A stretch of 16,258 nt of DNA. It comes from an uncultured Treponema sp. GTDB lineage: Bacteria > Spirochaetota > Spirochaetia > Treponematales > Treponemataceae. The stretch spans positions 1-16,258 of the forward strand of contig CAMVBP010000017.1 of assembly GCA_947165795.1 (NCBI GenBank), given 5' to 3'. A model generated the notes under the pieces. The model saw nothing but the letters and a program-made list of their open reading frames with translations, did no database searches and was not told the DNA's origin. Position numbers and translations under genes: made by a program. Below, one piece after another: positions 7,175 through 14,711 of this stretch (within the stretch, counting starts at the first letter, position 1; every line of letters starts with the position of its first letter).

Positions 7175-7933
7175 TTATTTGTTTTTTTCGATTTCAAAAA
7201 TATTTTTCACACCTGCTGGATAATCAAAAATCAATTTTGTTGCTTTGAATTTCATTTCTTCAGCTTTTGCGTTCGGGTTATATAATTTATCATTTTTCAC
7301 GCCGAGGCCTGCCCATGCTAAATGTGTTCGTACCTGATGACGGAATCCGTTTGTTATTTTACATTCAACCTTGCAATTATTGCCTTCAATTTTTTTTATT
7401 GAAATTTCCGTTGAATAAATTTTTGGCTTTCCGATTTTTTTTAAAATGATTTTTGAACTATCATTTGTTACCGGGCGGACTTCTTTATTTTTCAGGCCGT
7501 AATATCTGAAATATGAACTAACTGTAAATGAATTTCCTTCTTTTATTTCAAAATTATTTTTTGGCGGAAACCCTTCCTGTTTTTCAAAATCTTCTTTTGT
7601 AAAAATATCGCATTCAGCTGAATAAAATTTCTGGATTCTATCATTTTTCTGTTCGTTTTCCAGAAAATCAAAACATTCCTGTGTTAGTGCAATTATCATA
7701 AGTCCAGAAGTTTCTGTGTCCAACCGGTGAAGAAGTCCGTATTCAATTTCTTTTCTGCCCTTCACCTCTAGAATTTCAGGATACATTTTTGCGGCTAAAG
7801 AAAGTGCATTATTTTTATCATCTGAAGAAAGCGGTGCTGAAGGAAGTTCAGAAGGTTTATAAATAATTAAAAAAGGAGAAGCTTCGGAAGGCGTATTTAT
7901 AATTTTAATCTGATTATGTTGTAAGTCTTCCAT
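7175..7933 (-). CDS. RluA-family pseudouridine synthase without S4 domain
   Basis: Converts specific uridines in rRNA (or tRNA) to pseudouridine. The catalytic motif is intact: L-L-H-R-L-D-T-E-T-S-G at about 67-77, with Asp72 as the nucleophile. The later R-H-Q-V-R-T-H motif of the RluA group is present, as is F-L-I-I-Y-K-P-S near residue 21. The 252 aa product starts directly in the catalytic domain and lacks an N-terminal S4 domain, unlike its neighbour. Start ATG at 7931-7933; AAGGA lies about ten bases upstream, before the stop of the upstream gene, whose end is six bases away. The target nucleotide cannot be predicted. Last gene of the minus cluster. Confidence 0.88.
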   Translation of the reverse strand: MEDLQHNQIKIINTPSEASPFLIIYKPSELPSAPLSSDDKNNALSLAAKMYPEILEVKGRKEIEYGLLHRLDTETSGLMIIALTQECFDFLENEQKNDRIQKFYSAECDIFTKEDFEKQEGFPPKNNFEIKEGNSFTVSSYFRYYGLKNKEVRPVTNDSSKIILKKIGKPKIYSTEISIKKIEGNNCKVECKITNGFRHQVRTHLAWAGLGVKNDKLYNPNAKAEEMKFKATKLIFDYPAGVKNIFEIEKNK

Positions 7934-7939
7934 AACATT

Positions 7940-8899
7940 CTATTCCTTCGGGAACATTGTTTTCAGCTTCTTTTCAACTTCAATAAATCGTTCAGGAGTT
8001 TTTGTTTTGAAAGTAGAAAATTCTTTTTCATTCGGAAGCCGGATTTTTAATTGAACGGAATGAAGCATTAATGTTGCATCTGGAAAATGTTTATCAACCT
8101 TACTGTAAATTGAATCTCCTAAAATCGGGCAACCCAAATATTTCATGTGAACTCTAATTTGATGTGTTCGTCCGGTTTTAATTCTTACTCTGATAAGCGA
8201 ATAATTTCCATAAGATGAAATAGTTGTATAAATTGTTCTTGCAAATTTTCCGTCGTCTGTATCTGTAACGGCTTTAAATCTGTGTCTGTTTTTTGGATCG
8301 CGGATAATTTGAGTTCTAATGTCTCCGCTTCTTTCTTTAGGTTTTCCGCAGCAGATTAAAATATATTCTTTCTGAAGTTTTTTATCTTTAAATTGAGTCT
8401 GAAGCCATTCTTCGCTGTCACGGTTCTTTGCTGTAATAATTATTCCTGAAGTTTCTTTATCCAGCCGGTGAACAATTCCCGGTCTTCGTCTTGTTAAAAT
8501 TTCTGATTCACTTCCCTCTTTCAGCTGAGGAATTTTTTCGCGGCCCCAGTGATACAAAAGTGCATTCACCAGTGTTCCGTTCCAGTTACCGCAAGCCGGA
8601 TGCGTAACCATTCCCTGTTTTTTATTTACTACCGTAACATTTTCATTTTCAAAAATTATATCAAGCGGAATATCTTCCGGTTCAATATCGTCAGGAATAT
8701 TGTCTTCCCATTGAATATCAATAACGTCGCCTTTTTTTACTTTCTGCGATAATTTTGCTTTTTTTCCGTTTACAAGAATTTCATTTACGCCGCTTTTTAA
8801 TTTTGAGCGGTTCATTGAATTGGGAATAGAAGCAATAAATTTATCGAGACGTTCAAGTCCTTCAAAATCCTGCGGAACTTTTGCAGAAAAAAAAGGCAT
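7940..8899 (-). CDS. RluD-type pseudouridine synthase with S4 domain
   Basis: A 319 aa RluA-family enzyme with the RluD/RluC architecture. An N-terminal S4 RNA-binding domain (about 16-63) includes R-L-D-K-F-I, I-L-V-N-G-K-K-A and V-K-K-G-D-V-I. The catalytic domain has V-N-K-K-Q-G-M-V-T-H-P, H-R-L-D-K-E-T-S-G (144-152, Asp147 nucleophile) and R-T-H-Q-I-R-V-H-M. The likely substrate is 23S rRNA, possibly the helix-69 uridines of RluD, but assignment within the family needs a phylogeny. The ATG shares its A with the TGA of the upstream gene (TGATG), so translation is probably coupled. Confidence 0.9.
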   Translation of the reverse strand: MPFFSAKVPQDFEGLERLDKFIASIPNSMNRSKLKSGVNEILVNGKKAKLSQKVKKGDVIDIQWEDNIPDDIEPEDIPLDIIFENENVTVVNKKQGMVTHPACGNWNGTLVNALLYHWGREKIPQLKEGSESEILTRRRPGIVHRLDKETSGIIITAKNRDSEEWLQTQFKDKKLQKEYILICCGKPKERSGDIRTQIIRDPKNRHRFKAVTDTDDGKFARTIYTTISSYGNYSLIRVRIKTGRTHQIRVHMKYLGCPILGDSIYSKVDKHFPDATLMLHSVQLKIRLPNEKEFSTFKTKTPERFIEVEKKLKTMFPKE

Positions 8900-9372
8900 C
8901 AGTCATCTTCCCCTTTTACTTCGAGTCTTATCGCATCAGGATCCTGCGAAATTGGAACAATATTTATATTATTCTGCTTCTGTTTTTTTGCGCGGTTTTT
9001 CTTTGTTTCTCTTTTAATTACATTAACTATAAAATCAGAAAGGCCGATTCCAACAGAGATTCCCATAGATGTAAACAGGATTTTCATCTGTTCATCTGTA
9101 GTTAAAGAGCTTTTATCAAAAATATTCGGTTTATATTCCGGAGCAAAATCGTTTTGTGCATATCTTATTCCTGAATAAACAAGTGTTGTATCTATCATTA
9201 CAAAAGGAAGTGAACCCAGCGTAATTATTTCAAAGCGGCGGAAATCCTTTATAGCCTGCGGAAGTTCCTTTGTATCATATGGTTTTGGTTCATGATTTTC
9301 TTCTGCAAAAAGTGTTTGCAGTGGAATTAAAAGAGAAATTATAAAAAAAAGTATGGCAAAAGTTTTTTTCAT
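8899..9372 (-). CDS. Small exported or membrane protein of unknown function (157 aa)
   Basis: Not recognised. The N-terminus is a signal peptide or anchor (MKKTFAILFFIISLLIPLQTLFA) with probable cleavage after A-E or L-F-A. Two further moderately hydrophobic stretches (about 50-66 and 97-115) suggest a small membrane protein. They are followed by a basic segment, R-E-T-K-K-N-R-A-K-K-Q-K, and an acidic C-terminus. The ATG has AAGGAA upstream and lies nine bases after the yggS stop. It overlaps the RluD-type gene by one base. Confidence 0.78.
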   Translation of the reverse strand: MKKTFAILFFIISLLIPLQTLFAEENHEPKPYDTKELPQAIKDFRRFEIITLGSLPFVMIDTTLVYSGIRYAQNDFAPEYKPNIFDKSSLTTDEQMKILFTSMGISVGIGLSDFIVNVIKRETKKNRAKKQKQNNINIVPISQDPDAIRLEVKGEDD

Positions 9373-9381
9373 TTTATTTCC

Positions 9382-10098
9382 TTAATATTCTCTTTCTCCA
9401 AAAATTGCTGTTCCAATTCTTACAAGCGTAGAACCTTCTTCAATAGCAATTTCATAATCGCCGGACATTCCCATGCTCAATTCAGATAAATTATGCATAG
9501 GAAAATCTTTTTGCAGTTCTATAGAAATATTCCTTACCGTGCTGAATGACTTTCTTATTAATGCTTCATTTTCTGTAAATGGCGCCATAGTCATAAAACC
9601 AACTGGAGTTATATGAGGATACTTATTTTCTGTAAAATTATTCAGGCATTGGCGGATTTCTTCAATATCTTCAAAGCCCGATTTTGAATCTTCTGCAGTA
9701 TGAACTTCAAAAAGAATTTTTATATTTTTATCAAAGCGGGTGCACTGTTTTTCTATTTCATTCAGGAGTTCAATTCTGTCTACGGACTGAATGCATTCAG
9801 CTATTTTTACAGCATCGCGAACTTTGTTTGACTGAAGCTGTCCGATAATGTGAAGTTCAGTTTTATATGATTTATTTATTTCAGAAAATTTAGAAAAAGC
9901 TTCCTGAACGCGGTTTTCTCCAAAAAGAATTTGTCCTGCATTTAATGCGGCTATTATGCTTTCTGCCGGATGAAATTTACTAACGGCCATTAGTTTAACA
10001 CTGTTTACATCCCGTCCGCATTTTTTACAGGCCGCTTCAATTTTATTATGAATAATCTGTAAATTTTCTTTTATCTGTTTTTCATTGTTTTCAGCCAT
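9382..10098 (-). CDS. yggS: YggS/PLPBP family pyridoxal-phosphate homeostasis protein
   Basis: A single-domain PLP-binding TIM-barrel protein that buffers intracellular pyridoxal 5'-phosphate; no enzymatic reaction is established for the family. Motifs: V-K-L-M-A-V-S-K (PLP lysine at about 41), F-G-E-N-R-V-Q-E, I-I-G-Q-L-Q-S-N-K, Q-S-V-D-R, G-F-M-T-M-A-P, L-S-M-G-M-S-G-D-Y and R-I-G-T-A-I-F-G-E-R near the C-terminus. I place the start at the ATG at 10096-10098, not the in-frame ATG at 10155. The later ATG has GGAGAG (10102-10107) at good spacing and gives M-A-E-N-N, as expected for the family (238 aa). The earlier one would add 19 hydrophobic residues and overlap rsmA by 41 bases. Confidence 0.92.
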   Translation of the reverse strand: MAENNEKQIKENLQIIHNKIEAACKKCGRDVNSVKLMAVSKFHPAESIIAALNAGQILFGENRVQEAFSKFSEINKSYKTELHIIGQLQSNKVRDAVKIAECIQSVDRIELLNEIEKQCTRFDKNIKILFEVHTAEDSKSGFEDIEEIRQCLNNFTENKYPHITPVGFMTMAPFTENEALIRKSFSTVRNISIELQKDFPMHNLSELSMGMSGDYEIAIEEGSTLVRIGTAIFGEREY

Positions 10099-10101
10099 AT
10101 T

Positions 10102-10107
10102 CTCTCC
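10102..10107 (-). promoter_or_regulatory. Shine-Dalgarno deciding the yggS start
   Basis: GGAGAG on the minus strand, four to five bases before the ATG at 10096-10098. No comparable sequence precedes the longer in-frame start at 10155. Confidence 0.7.
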
Positions 10108-10114
10108 GTAATTT

Positions 10115-10969
10115 TTAATTATCCAGAATATCGGATAATTTAAGAAGTTCTTCAATAGATAAAACTTCTGCCCTTTTTAAAGGATCTATATTACAAAGAC
10201 TTAATGCTTCAGAAGCTTTTTCACTGCTGCTCAAAAATGCAGTAAGATTGTTTTTTACTGTTTTTCTTCTTGAGCTGAAAAGGCTTCTCTGCATTTTTAT
10301 AAAAAGCGAAGGATTTTTGCAGGCAGGAAAATTTTCCTTTTTTGTAAATAAAACAGCCCGTGAATCTACATTAGGTCTTGGCCAGAAATATGAAGACGGT
10401 AAATCTAAAACAGGTTTTACATCATAAGCCCACTGACACAAAACAGAAAAAGAAGAATAATCTGCAGAACCAGGTTTAGCAGCCATTCTTAAAGCAACTT
10501 CTTTTTGAATTGTAAATACACATTTATCAAAGCGGAAATTATTTTCGATTGTAGAAGCAATTAAAGTTGCGGCAATATTATACGGAAGGTTTCCAAAAAA
10601 TCTGGAAGGAAGATTTTCGCTGTTAATGGAATTTTTCCAGGTTTTTAAAACATCTCCTTCAACAATATTAAACTGATTAGATTCAATTTCTTCACTGAAA
10701 AAATTTTTTAAAAGTCCTATAAAGCCTCTGTCAATTTCGAAGGCCTGAACGTCTGCTTTTTTTTCAAGAAGAATGGAAGTCATTGAACCAAGCCCCGGTC
10801 CAACTTCCCAAACCTTTGTATTTTCAGAAATATCAAGCGCATTTACAATTTTTTCGCGGGCATTTTTATTAATTAAAAAATTCTGTCCGAATTTTTTCTG
10901 CATGGAAAAACCGTTATCATCCAGAATCTGTTTTAATTGTGCTACGTTATCGTAATCTGGTATATGCAA
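10115..10969 (-). CDS. rsmA: 16S rRNA dimethyladenosine transferase RsmA (KsgA), TTG start
   Basis: SAM-dependent enzyme that dimethylates two adjacent adenosines in the 3' hairpin of 16S rRNA late in 30S assembly. The 284 aa length is normal. Motifs: K-K-F-G-Q-N-F-L-I-N (25-34), SAM motif I V-W-E-V-G-P-G-L-G-S-M-T (53-64), acidic ribose contact in F-E-I-D (77-80), G-D-V-L (105-108), catalytic N-L-P-Y (127-130), and the C-terminal helical domain with F-S-S-R-R-K-T. The start is TTG at 10967-10969, with AAGGA (10977-10981) seven bases upstream. The first ATG (residue 23) would delete the conserved stretch before F-G-Q-N-F-L. The stop lies 16 bases before the yggS ATG, and comEC ends 17 bases upstream. 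Confidence 0.94.
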   Translation of the reverse strand: MHIPDYDNVAQLKQILDDNGFSMQKKFGQNFLINKNAREKIVNALDISENTKVWEVGPGLGSMTSILLEKKADVQAFEIDRGFIGLLKNFFSEEIESNQFNIVEGDVLKTWKNSINSENLPSRFFGNLPYNIAATLIASTIENNFRFDKCVFTIQKEVALRMAAKPGSADYSSFSVLCQWAYDVKPVLDLPSSYFWPRPNVDSRAVLFTKKENFPACKNPSLFIKMQRSLFSSRRKTVKNNLTAFLSSSEKASEALSLCNIDPLKRAEVLSIEELLKLSDILDN

Positions 10970-10976
10970 AATAAAA

Positions 10977-10981
10977 TCCTT
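10977..10981 (-). promoter_or_regulatory. Shine-Dalgarno deciding the rsmA TTG start
   Basis: AAGGA on the minus strand with a seven-base spacer to TTG at 10967-10969. It lies in the 17-base gap after the comEC stop. Confidence 0.65.
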
Positions 10982-10986
10982 AATAA

Positions 10987-12237
10987 TTAAATTGAAAATA
11001 CCGGTGCCATAGAAAAAAATCCAACCGTATATTTAATGATATTATATAAAAAATTTATAAAAAATCCACCAGGTGCCTGCATAAAAGGAAATATGAGCGA
11101 AAGTATAATAAGAATTATTCCGCTGTAAATAAATAAAGTAATTATCGGTGATACTACAATTGTTGCAACTGTTCCCACGGGAGAAAAAGTACCGAATAAT
11201 TTTAGTGAAACAGGTGCAGTAGAAATTTGTGCTCCCAGCGAAGAAGAAAGCGGAGATGAAATAAATCTTGGAAGATATTTTGATGTAAACATATAAAAGA
11301 ATTTTCCTGTAAGAAGAATTCCAAAAAGTGCGGCATATGAAAGAATAAAGGCAGCGTTGGTTATGTGCTGCGGAGAAATAACTGACTGAAAGATAAACGA
11401 AAAGCAAAGCAGCATAAGCATATCAGGTTTTTCGCAGCCGGCAATTCCAAAAACTATTCCGAGCATTGTACAGATAAATGCCCTTTCGAGCGAAGGTGAA
11501 AATCCTGCAAACCATACAAAAATAAAAATAGCAATTATACGAATTATTATACTTACTTTTTTTCTTTTGATTTTATTTCCTATGAAAAGTGCCATGGAAG
11601 AAAACATGCCCAGATGCATGCCGGAAAGCGCAAGAATATGAGAAAGGCCTGCTCTTTTAAATGAATTTGAAGTAGACTCTTCTGTATATTCACGGACTCC
11701 GCATAAAAGTGCCAGAAGAAGTCCTCCTCCTTCCTTCCAGCTGTACATTAACCTCATAAACTGTAATCTGCACAGGCTCCGGACCTTATTAATTTTCCCA
11801 AAAAGATTTTCCGGATAAAAACACTTTTTGCAATCATTCACATAAAAATTCTGTCCTTTTAATTTTCCTTCAAAATAACAGATTTCTCCTTTGTCAAAGT
11901 AAAAATGATTATCTTTTTTAGAAGATGAATACAGCTTTCCGGGATAATAGCTTTCTGCCATTTTCTGCGGAATATAAATTCTTACGGAACCTTTTGCATC
12001 TGATTTTTTTCCATTTTCTGAAGCTACTTCGAAAACCGTAAAATCTGCGACGTAGCTTCCGTTTGTGCTTTTCGTTAATGAGGAAGTGATTTTTCCGTAA
12101 ATACAATTTACTTCTTTTTCTCCAAGCAGACTGTAAAATTTTACGGAAAGAAATTTCTTAAAACCCGGAGAATAGAAAATTAGTGCGCAGATAATTGCGG
12201 CAAGGAAGAATGGTTTTCTAAAATAGTTTACTGCCAT
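10987..12237 (-). CDS. comEC: ComEC/Rec2-family membrane protein lacking the beta-lactamase domain
   Basis: ComEC forms the inner-membrane channel for single-stranded DNA in natural transformation. This 416 aa protein has an N-terminal membrane segment (about 8-24), a soluble OB-like region (about 43-140) and the competence core with its hallmark G-L-S-H-I-L-A-L-S-G-M-H-L-G (197-210). Also visible are F-A-G-F-S-P-S-L-E-R-A (243-253), S-Y-A-A-L-F-G (300-306) and about six to eight more membrane segments. It ends there; the C-terminal metallo-beta-lactamase domain found in longer ComEC proteins (about 700-800 aa) is absent, and the downstream sequence is rsmA, so it is not a simple frameshift. 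No other competence gene is in the window. The ATG overlaps the upstream gene by ten bases, has no clear SD and follows a hairpin. Confidence 0.88.
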   Translation of the reverse strand: MAVNYFRKPFFLAAIICALIFYSPGFKKFLSVKFYSLLGEKEVNCIYGKITSSLTKSTNGSYVADFTVFEVASENGKKSDAKGSVRIYIPQKMAESYYPGKLYSSSKKDNHFYFDKGEICYFEGKLKGQNFYVNDCKKCFYPENLFGKINKVRSLCRLQFMRLMYSWKEGGGLLLALLCGVREYTEESTSNSFKRAGLSHILALSGMHLGMFSSMALFIGNKIKRKKVSIIIRIIAIFIFVWFAGFSPSLERAFICTMLGIVFGIAGCEKPDMLMLLCFSFIFQSVISPQHITNAAFILSYAALFGILLTGKFFYMFTSKYLPRFISSPLSSSLGAQISTAPVSLKLFGTFSPVGTVATIVVSPIITLFIYSGIILIILSLIFPFMQAPGGFFINFLYNIIKYTVGFFSMAPVFSI

Positions 12238-13418
12238 CTTAAGCCCGAAAGGGCTTCTCTGGCGCTCGAAAGCACAGACTCCGGATAAGGAATATAAGTT
12301 ACAGCAAGCAAAGAATCGAATGCAGTCTTGTCGCCAATTAAGCCCAAAGTTTTGATAACAGACAGAACTACAGGAATAGAAACCTTCTCTCCTTTTTCTG
12401 TCTGTGCGTTCAATTCTTCAAGATAATCAGAAAGCGGCACAACTGAATCTATAGGTGCTATATTAGGCAGACATGCTATAACATCGCAGAAAAAACTTTC
12501 GTTAATGCTTCCAGCCTGATACTGTTTTTTTGCATTCATAAAATAATTTACTGCAGTTTTAGAAGAAACAGTCCATTTATTTTCCGAAAGAACAGTCAGA
12601 GCTTTAAGCTGCATATCCTGCTGCTCGTGTGTCTGATTTGAAAAATTGTCCATATATAATATGGCCCTCAATGTTACATTTTCGGAAATCTCGCACAGAT
12701 TTTTTTTCGATAATTTGGTGTTTTTCTGCACTAAATCATAAATTTTAGTTAAAGAAGTCATGTTTGACTGAGATATAATGCCAAGAACTTCATTCATGCT
12801 CTGAGGAATTAATGATGAACATGCCTGCTCTAAGTCTTCATTGTAGCTAGAGAATTTTGAATTATTTAAAAGCGTATAGCAGATAATGAATGAATCTTTA
12901 TTTCCAAAATCCTGAAGCGCGTTGATTACAGCTTTAATAACTGCAGTTTCATTTGTAGACACAGCTTCCTGCTGCAGATAATCATTTAATTTTGCAACAA
13001 AATCAGAAACATCAACTATATCAGATAATGAACGAACCTTGGAAATAACTGCAATCCTTACAGTGCTGCTTGCATTAAAAGTTGAAAAAAGATTTTCAAT
13101 TTTCTTCATTACATTCAGCTTTGCGTCTGAATTCAGATTTTTAATATAATCAGGAGAAAGAGAAAGAACTGCGGCTACAGCAAGAGAATCAAGTTCCCTG
13201 TCGTTTCCTAAAACAGGATGAGATTCAATACAAAAATCAATTGCAGTATTAGAAAGCTTATAGGCTTCTTCTCCCGAAGCTTCCCTAACTGCAACAGTTT
13301 TTTCATTTAAATTTCCTTTAATAAATTTCTGCATTGCTGTTGCTGCAGAAAAAGCATTTAAGTTAAGAGAACAAAATAAAATTGAAGCCAAAAGAATTTT
13401 CTTATCAGTTTTTTTCAT
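12228..13418 (-). CDS. Exported alpha-helical repeat protein (HEAT-like), function unknown
   Basis: No characterised family is recognised. The N-terminus is a signal peptide: K-K-T-D-K-K, then I-L-L-A-S-I-L-F-C-S-L-N-L, with A-F-S-A as a likely cleavage site. The mature protein looks entirely alpha-helical. It has repeated blocks of the kind V-I-K-A-V-I-N-A-L-Q-D-F-G-N-K and V-L-S-V-I-K-T-L-G-L-I-G-D-K-T, each followed by a second helix, which is typical of HEAT/ARM-like solenoids used for protein contacts. The start is set at the ATG at 13416-13418, preceded by AGAGG (13423-13427), giving 396 aa. An in-frame ATG at 13437-13439 would add seven residues in front of a normal signal peptide and overlap the PilZ gene. 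It ends within comEC, overlapping by ten bases. Confidence 0.8.
   Translation of the reverse strand: MKKTDKKILLASILFCSLNLNAFSAATAMQKFIKGNLNEKTVAVREASGEEAYKLSNTAIDFCIESHPVLGNDRELDSLAVAAVLSLSPDYIKNLNSDAKLNVMKKIENLFSTFNASSTVRIAVISKVRSLSDIVDVSDFVAKLNDYLQQEAVSTNETAVIKAVINALQDFGNKDSFIICYTLLNNSKFSSYNEDLEQACSSLIPQSMNEVLGIISQSNMTSLTKIYDLVQKNTKLSKKNLCEISENVTLRAILYMDNFSNQTHEQQDMQLKALTVLSENKWTVSSKTAVNYFMNAKKQYQAGSINESFFCDVIACLPNIAPIDSVVPLSDYLEELNAQTEKGEKVSIPVVLSVIKTLGLIGDKTAFDSLLAVTYIPYPESVLSSAREALSGLRWQ
12241..12256 (-). promoter_or_regulatory. GC-rich hairpin immediately before the comEC start codon
   Basis: On the mRNA, AAGCCC pairs with GGGCTT around a four-base UUUC loop, a perfect 6-bp stem. It ends three bases before the comEC ATG (12235-12237). 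It lies inside the last codons of the upstream gene, whose stop is at 12228-12230. A ribosome finishing that gene would melt the stem, which fits translational coupling. There is no T-run, so it is not a terminator. Confidence 0.5.
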
Positions 13419-13425
13419 AACGCCT

Positions 13426-14667
13426 CTAAATAGTATCATCCGGATTAATGCTTTCCTGCGGAGAAAGCGGTTCTGTTACAGGAAGTTCAGGAATATCTTC
13501 ACCGGCAGGATCAGCTTCCGGCACAGAATCGCCTGCAGAAACAGTGACTGAAGAATCTTCATAATCCGGATTTACCTGTGTTTCGCTCATTAAATTCTGT
13601 GAAGAATTTTCCCCGGAAACAAAATTCACATCAATATCTGACTCTGTCTGTTCAAGAGCCTCAAGAACTTCTTTTTCGTTTTCTGGAAGTGTATTATAAA
13701 CAAAACTTAAAATCTCATTTTTCATCTGCTGTTCAATATGTGTACATTCAAAATGAAGCAGCGACTGATTTTTTTCAGCATTATATTCAACGGTACGTAC
13801 AATTCCAACCATTAAAATCAAATGATTATGCATTGTAAACTGAAGCTTCAATTTTACATTTTGAGCACCTTTTCCACCAATTTTGATTAATGCACCCGAT
13901 TCAGAAATATCTTCAAGAATACATCTGTAGCCGTTTTGAGTTTCTATACGGTTTATGTCTGTTACACCTTTTCTGACTATATAAAGTGTGGCATTAATCT
14001 GGCATTTTACCCTTACAGATTTTCTTTTTTGAGTTCTAACGAGATTAGCAGAATGTTTTAAGAACAAAGCTGATTTTCCAAGATAAAGTCCGTGTTCTGT
14101 AACTGTCGTATCAAAAACATAACGGGCATCTCCGGTTTTCCACAAATAAACGCTTACAACTTTACCAACCCACTGCTCGCCCGGAATAATAATCATGTCC
14201 TTTTGCTTTGGAACGTTAATTACCATCTGATTTCCGTTATTAACAATTTCCGAAGCAAATACACCTTTTCCAGGTAAAATAATCCTTAATTTCTGACCTT
14301 TTTCCAGGGAACGTGTTGTAGACATTCCCTTTTTATCATCTGATTCATTTTGAATTTTAGTTCTGTAATCATATAATTTAGAAAGTAAAGTCTGGAATTT
14401 CTGTGATTTGTCCGTTCCGTCGTTGCTTGCCTGTGTGGTAATTTGTGTCATGCATTTAGATAAGGCATCGATTGAATAAAAAAGGGAATTAGGTATATCC
14501 AGATCACAAATCTGTGAAACTTTCCATAAAAGTGCAATATCCGCAATTGAGAATCCTGAATCCAAACCTGTTATAAAAAATTGAATTTTATGTTTGAATA
14601 CTGAATAAACACTTGCAAGAGCTATAAATAGAATTGAAATTATAATTATTGCAATTAGTATAGACAA
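13426..14667 (-). CDS. Membrane-anchored PilZ-domain c-di-GMP receptor, YcgR-like (TTG start)
   Basis: Probably senses cyclic di-GMP and relays it to motility or surface behaviour. Layout of 413 aa: N-terminal membrane anchor (2-24); helical linker (about 35-110); a YcgR-type N-terminal beta domain (about 120-205) with G-Q-K-L-R-I-I and P-G-E-Q-W-V; then a PilZ domain (about 213-325). The c-di-GMP motifs are intact: R-K-S-V-R (215-219, RxxxR) and D-I-S-E-S-G (253-258, DxSxxG). The last 80 residues are acidic, Pro/Ser-rich and probably disordered. In YcgR the PilZ output acts on the flagellar motor; spirochaetes have periplasmic flagella, but the partner here is unknown. Start is TTG at 14665-14667, with AGAGGA (14672-14677) four bases upstream. 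First gene of the minus cluster. Confidence 0.9.
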   Translation of the reverse strand: MSILIAIIIISILFIALASVYSVFKHKIQFFITGLDSGFSIADIALLWKVSQICDLDIPNSLFYSIDALSKCMTQITTQASNDGTDKSQKFQTLLSKLYDYRTKIQNESDDKKGMSTTRSLEKGQKLRIILPGKGVFASEIVNNGNQMVINVPKQKDMIIIPGEQWVGKVVSVYLWKTGDARYVFDTTVTEHGLYLGKSALFLKHSANLVRTQKRKSVRVKCQINATLYIVRKGVTDINRIETQNGYRCILEDISESGALIKIGGKGAQNVKLKLQFTMHNHLILMVGIVRTVEYNAEKNQSLLHFECTHIEQQMKNEILSFVYNTLPENEKEVLEALEQTESDIDVNFVSGENSSQNLMSETQVNPDYEDSSVTVSAGDSVPEADPAGEDIPELPVTEPLSPQESINPDDTI

Positions 14668-14689
14668 TTTTTCCTCTTTTATTTATTAT
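14661..14689 (+). promoter_or_regulatory. Possible promoter of the CPBP protease gene
   Basis: -35-like TAGACA (14661-14666), a 17-base spacer and -10-like TATTAT (14684-14689). The start would fall near 14696, leaving a leader of about 16 nt with no SD before the ATG at 14712. The -35 overlaps the PilZ start codon on the other strand. Confidence 0.4.
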
Positions 14690-14693
14690 CGGA

Positions 14694-14699
14694 ATTATA
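14694..14699 (-). promoter_or_regulatory. Possible -10 of the promoter for the eight-gene minus cluster
   Basis: A perfect TATAAT on the minus strand, 27 bases before the PilZ TTG. No good -35 is seen at the expected distance (TATATT at 14717-14722), so this is a weak call that rests on position and on the lack of other candidates in the 44-base divergent gap. Confidence 0.35.
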
Positions 14700-14711
14700 T
14701 CATAAAATAAA

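Noticed and set aside
10096..10155. Longer yggS start at 10155
   Set aside because: It overlaps rsmA by 41 bases and adds 19 unusual hydrophobic residues, whereas the ATG at 10098 has a clear SD and the normal family N-terminus.
11042..11407. 121-codon minus-strand ORF inside comEC
   Set aside because: It is a shadow in another frame of the membrane-segment region, with composition typical of frame-shifted AT-rich code.
13416..13439. Longer start of the helical-repeat gene at 13439
   Set aside because: It would put seven residues in front of a standard signal peptide and overlap the PilZ gene. AGAGG lies correctly before the ATG at 13418.
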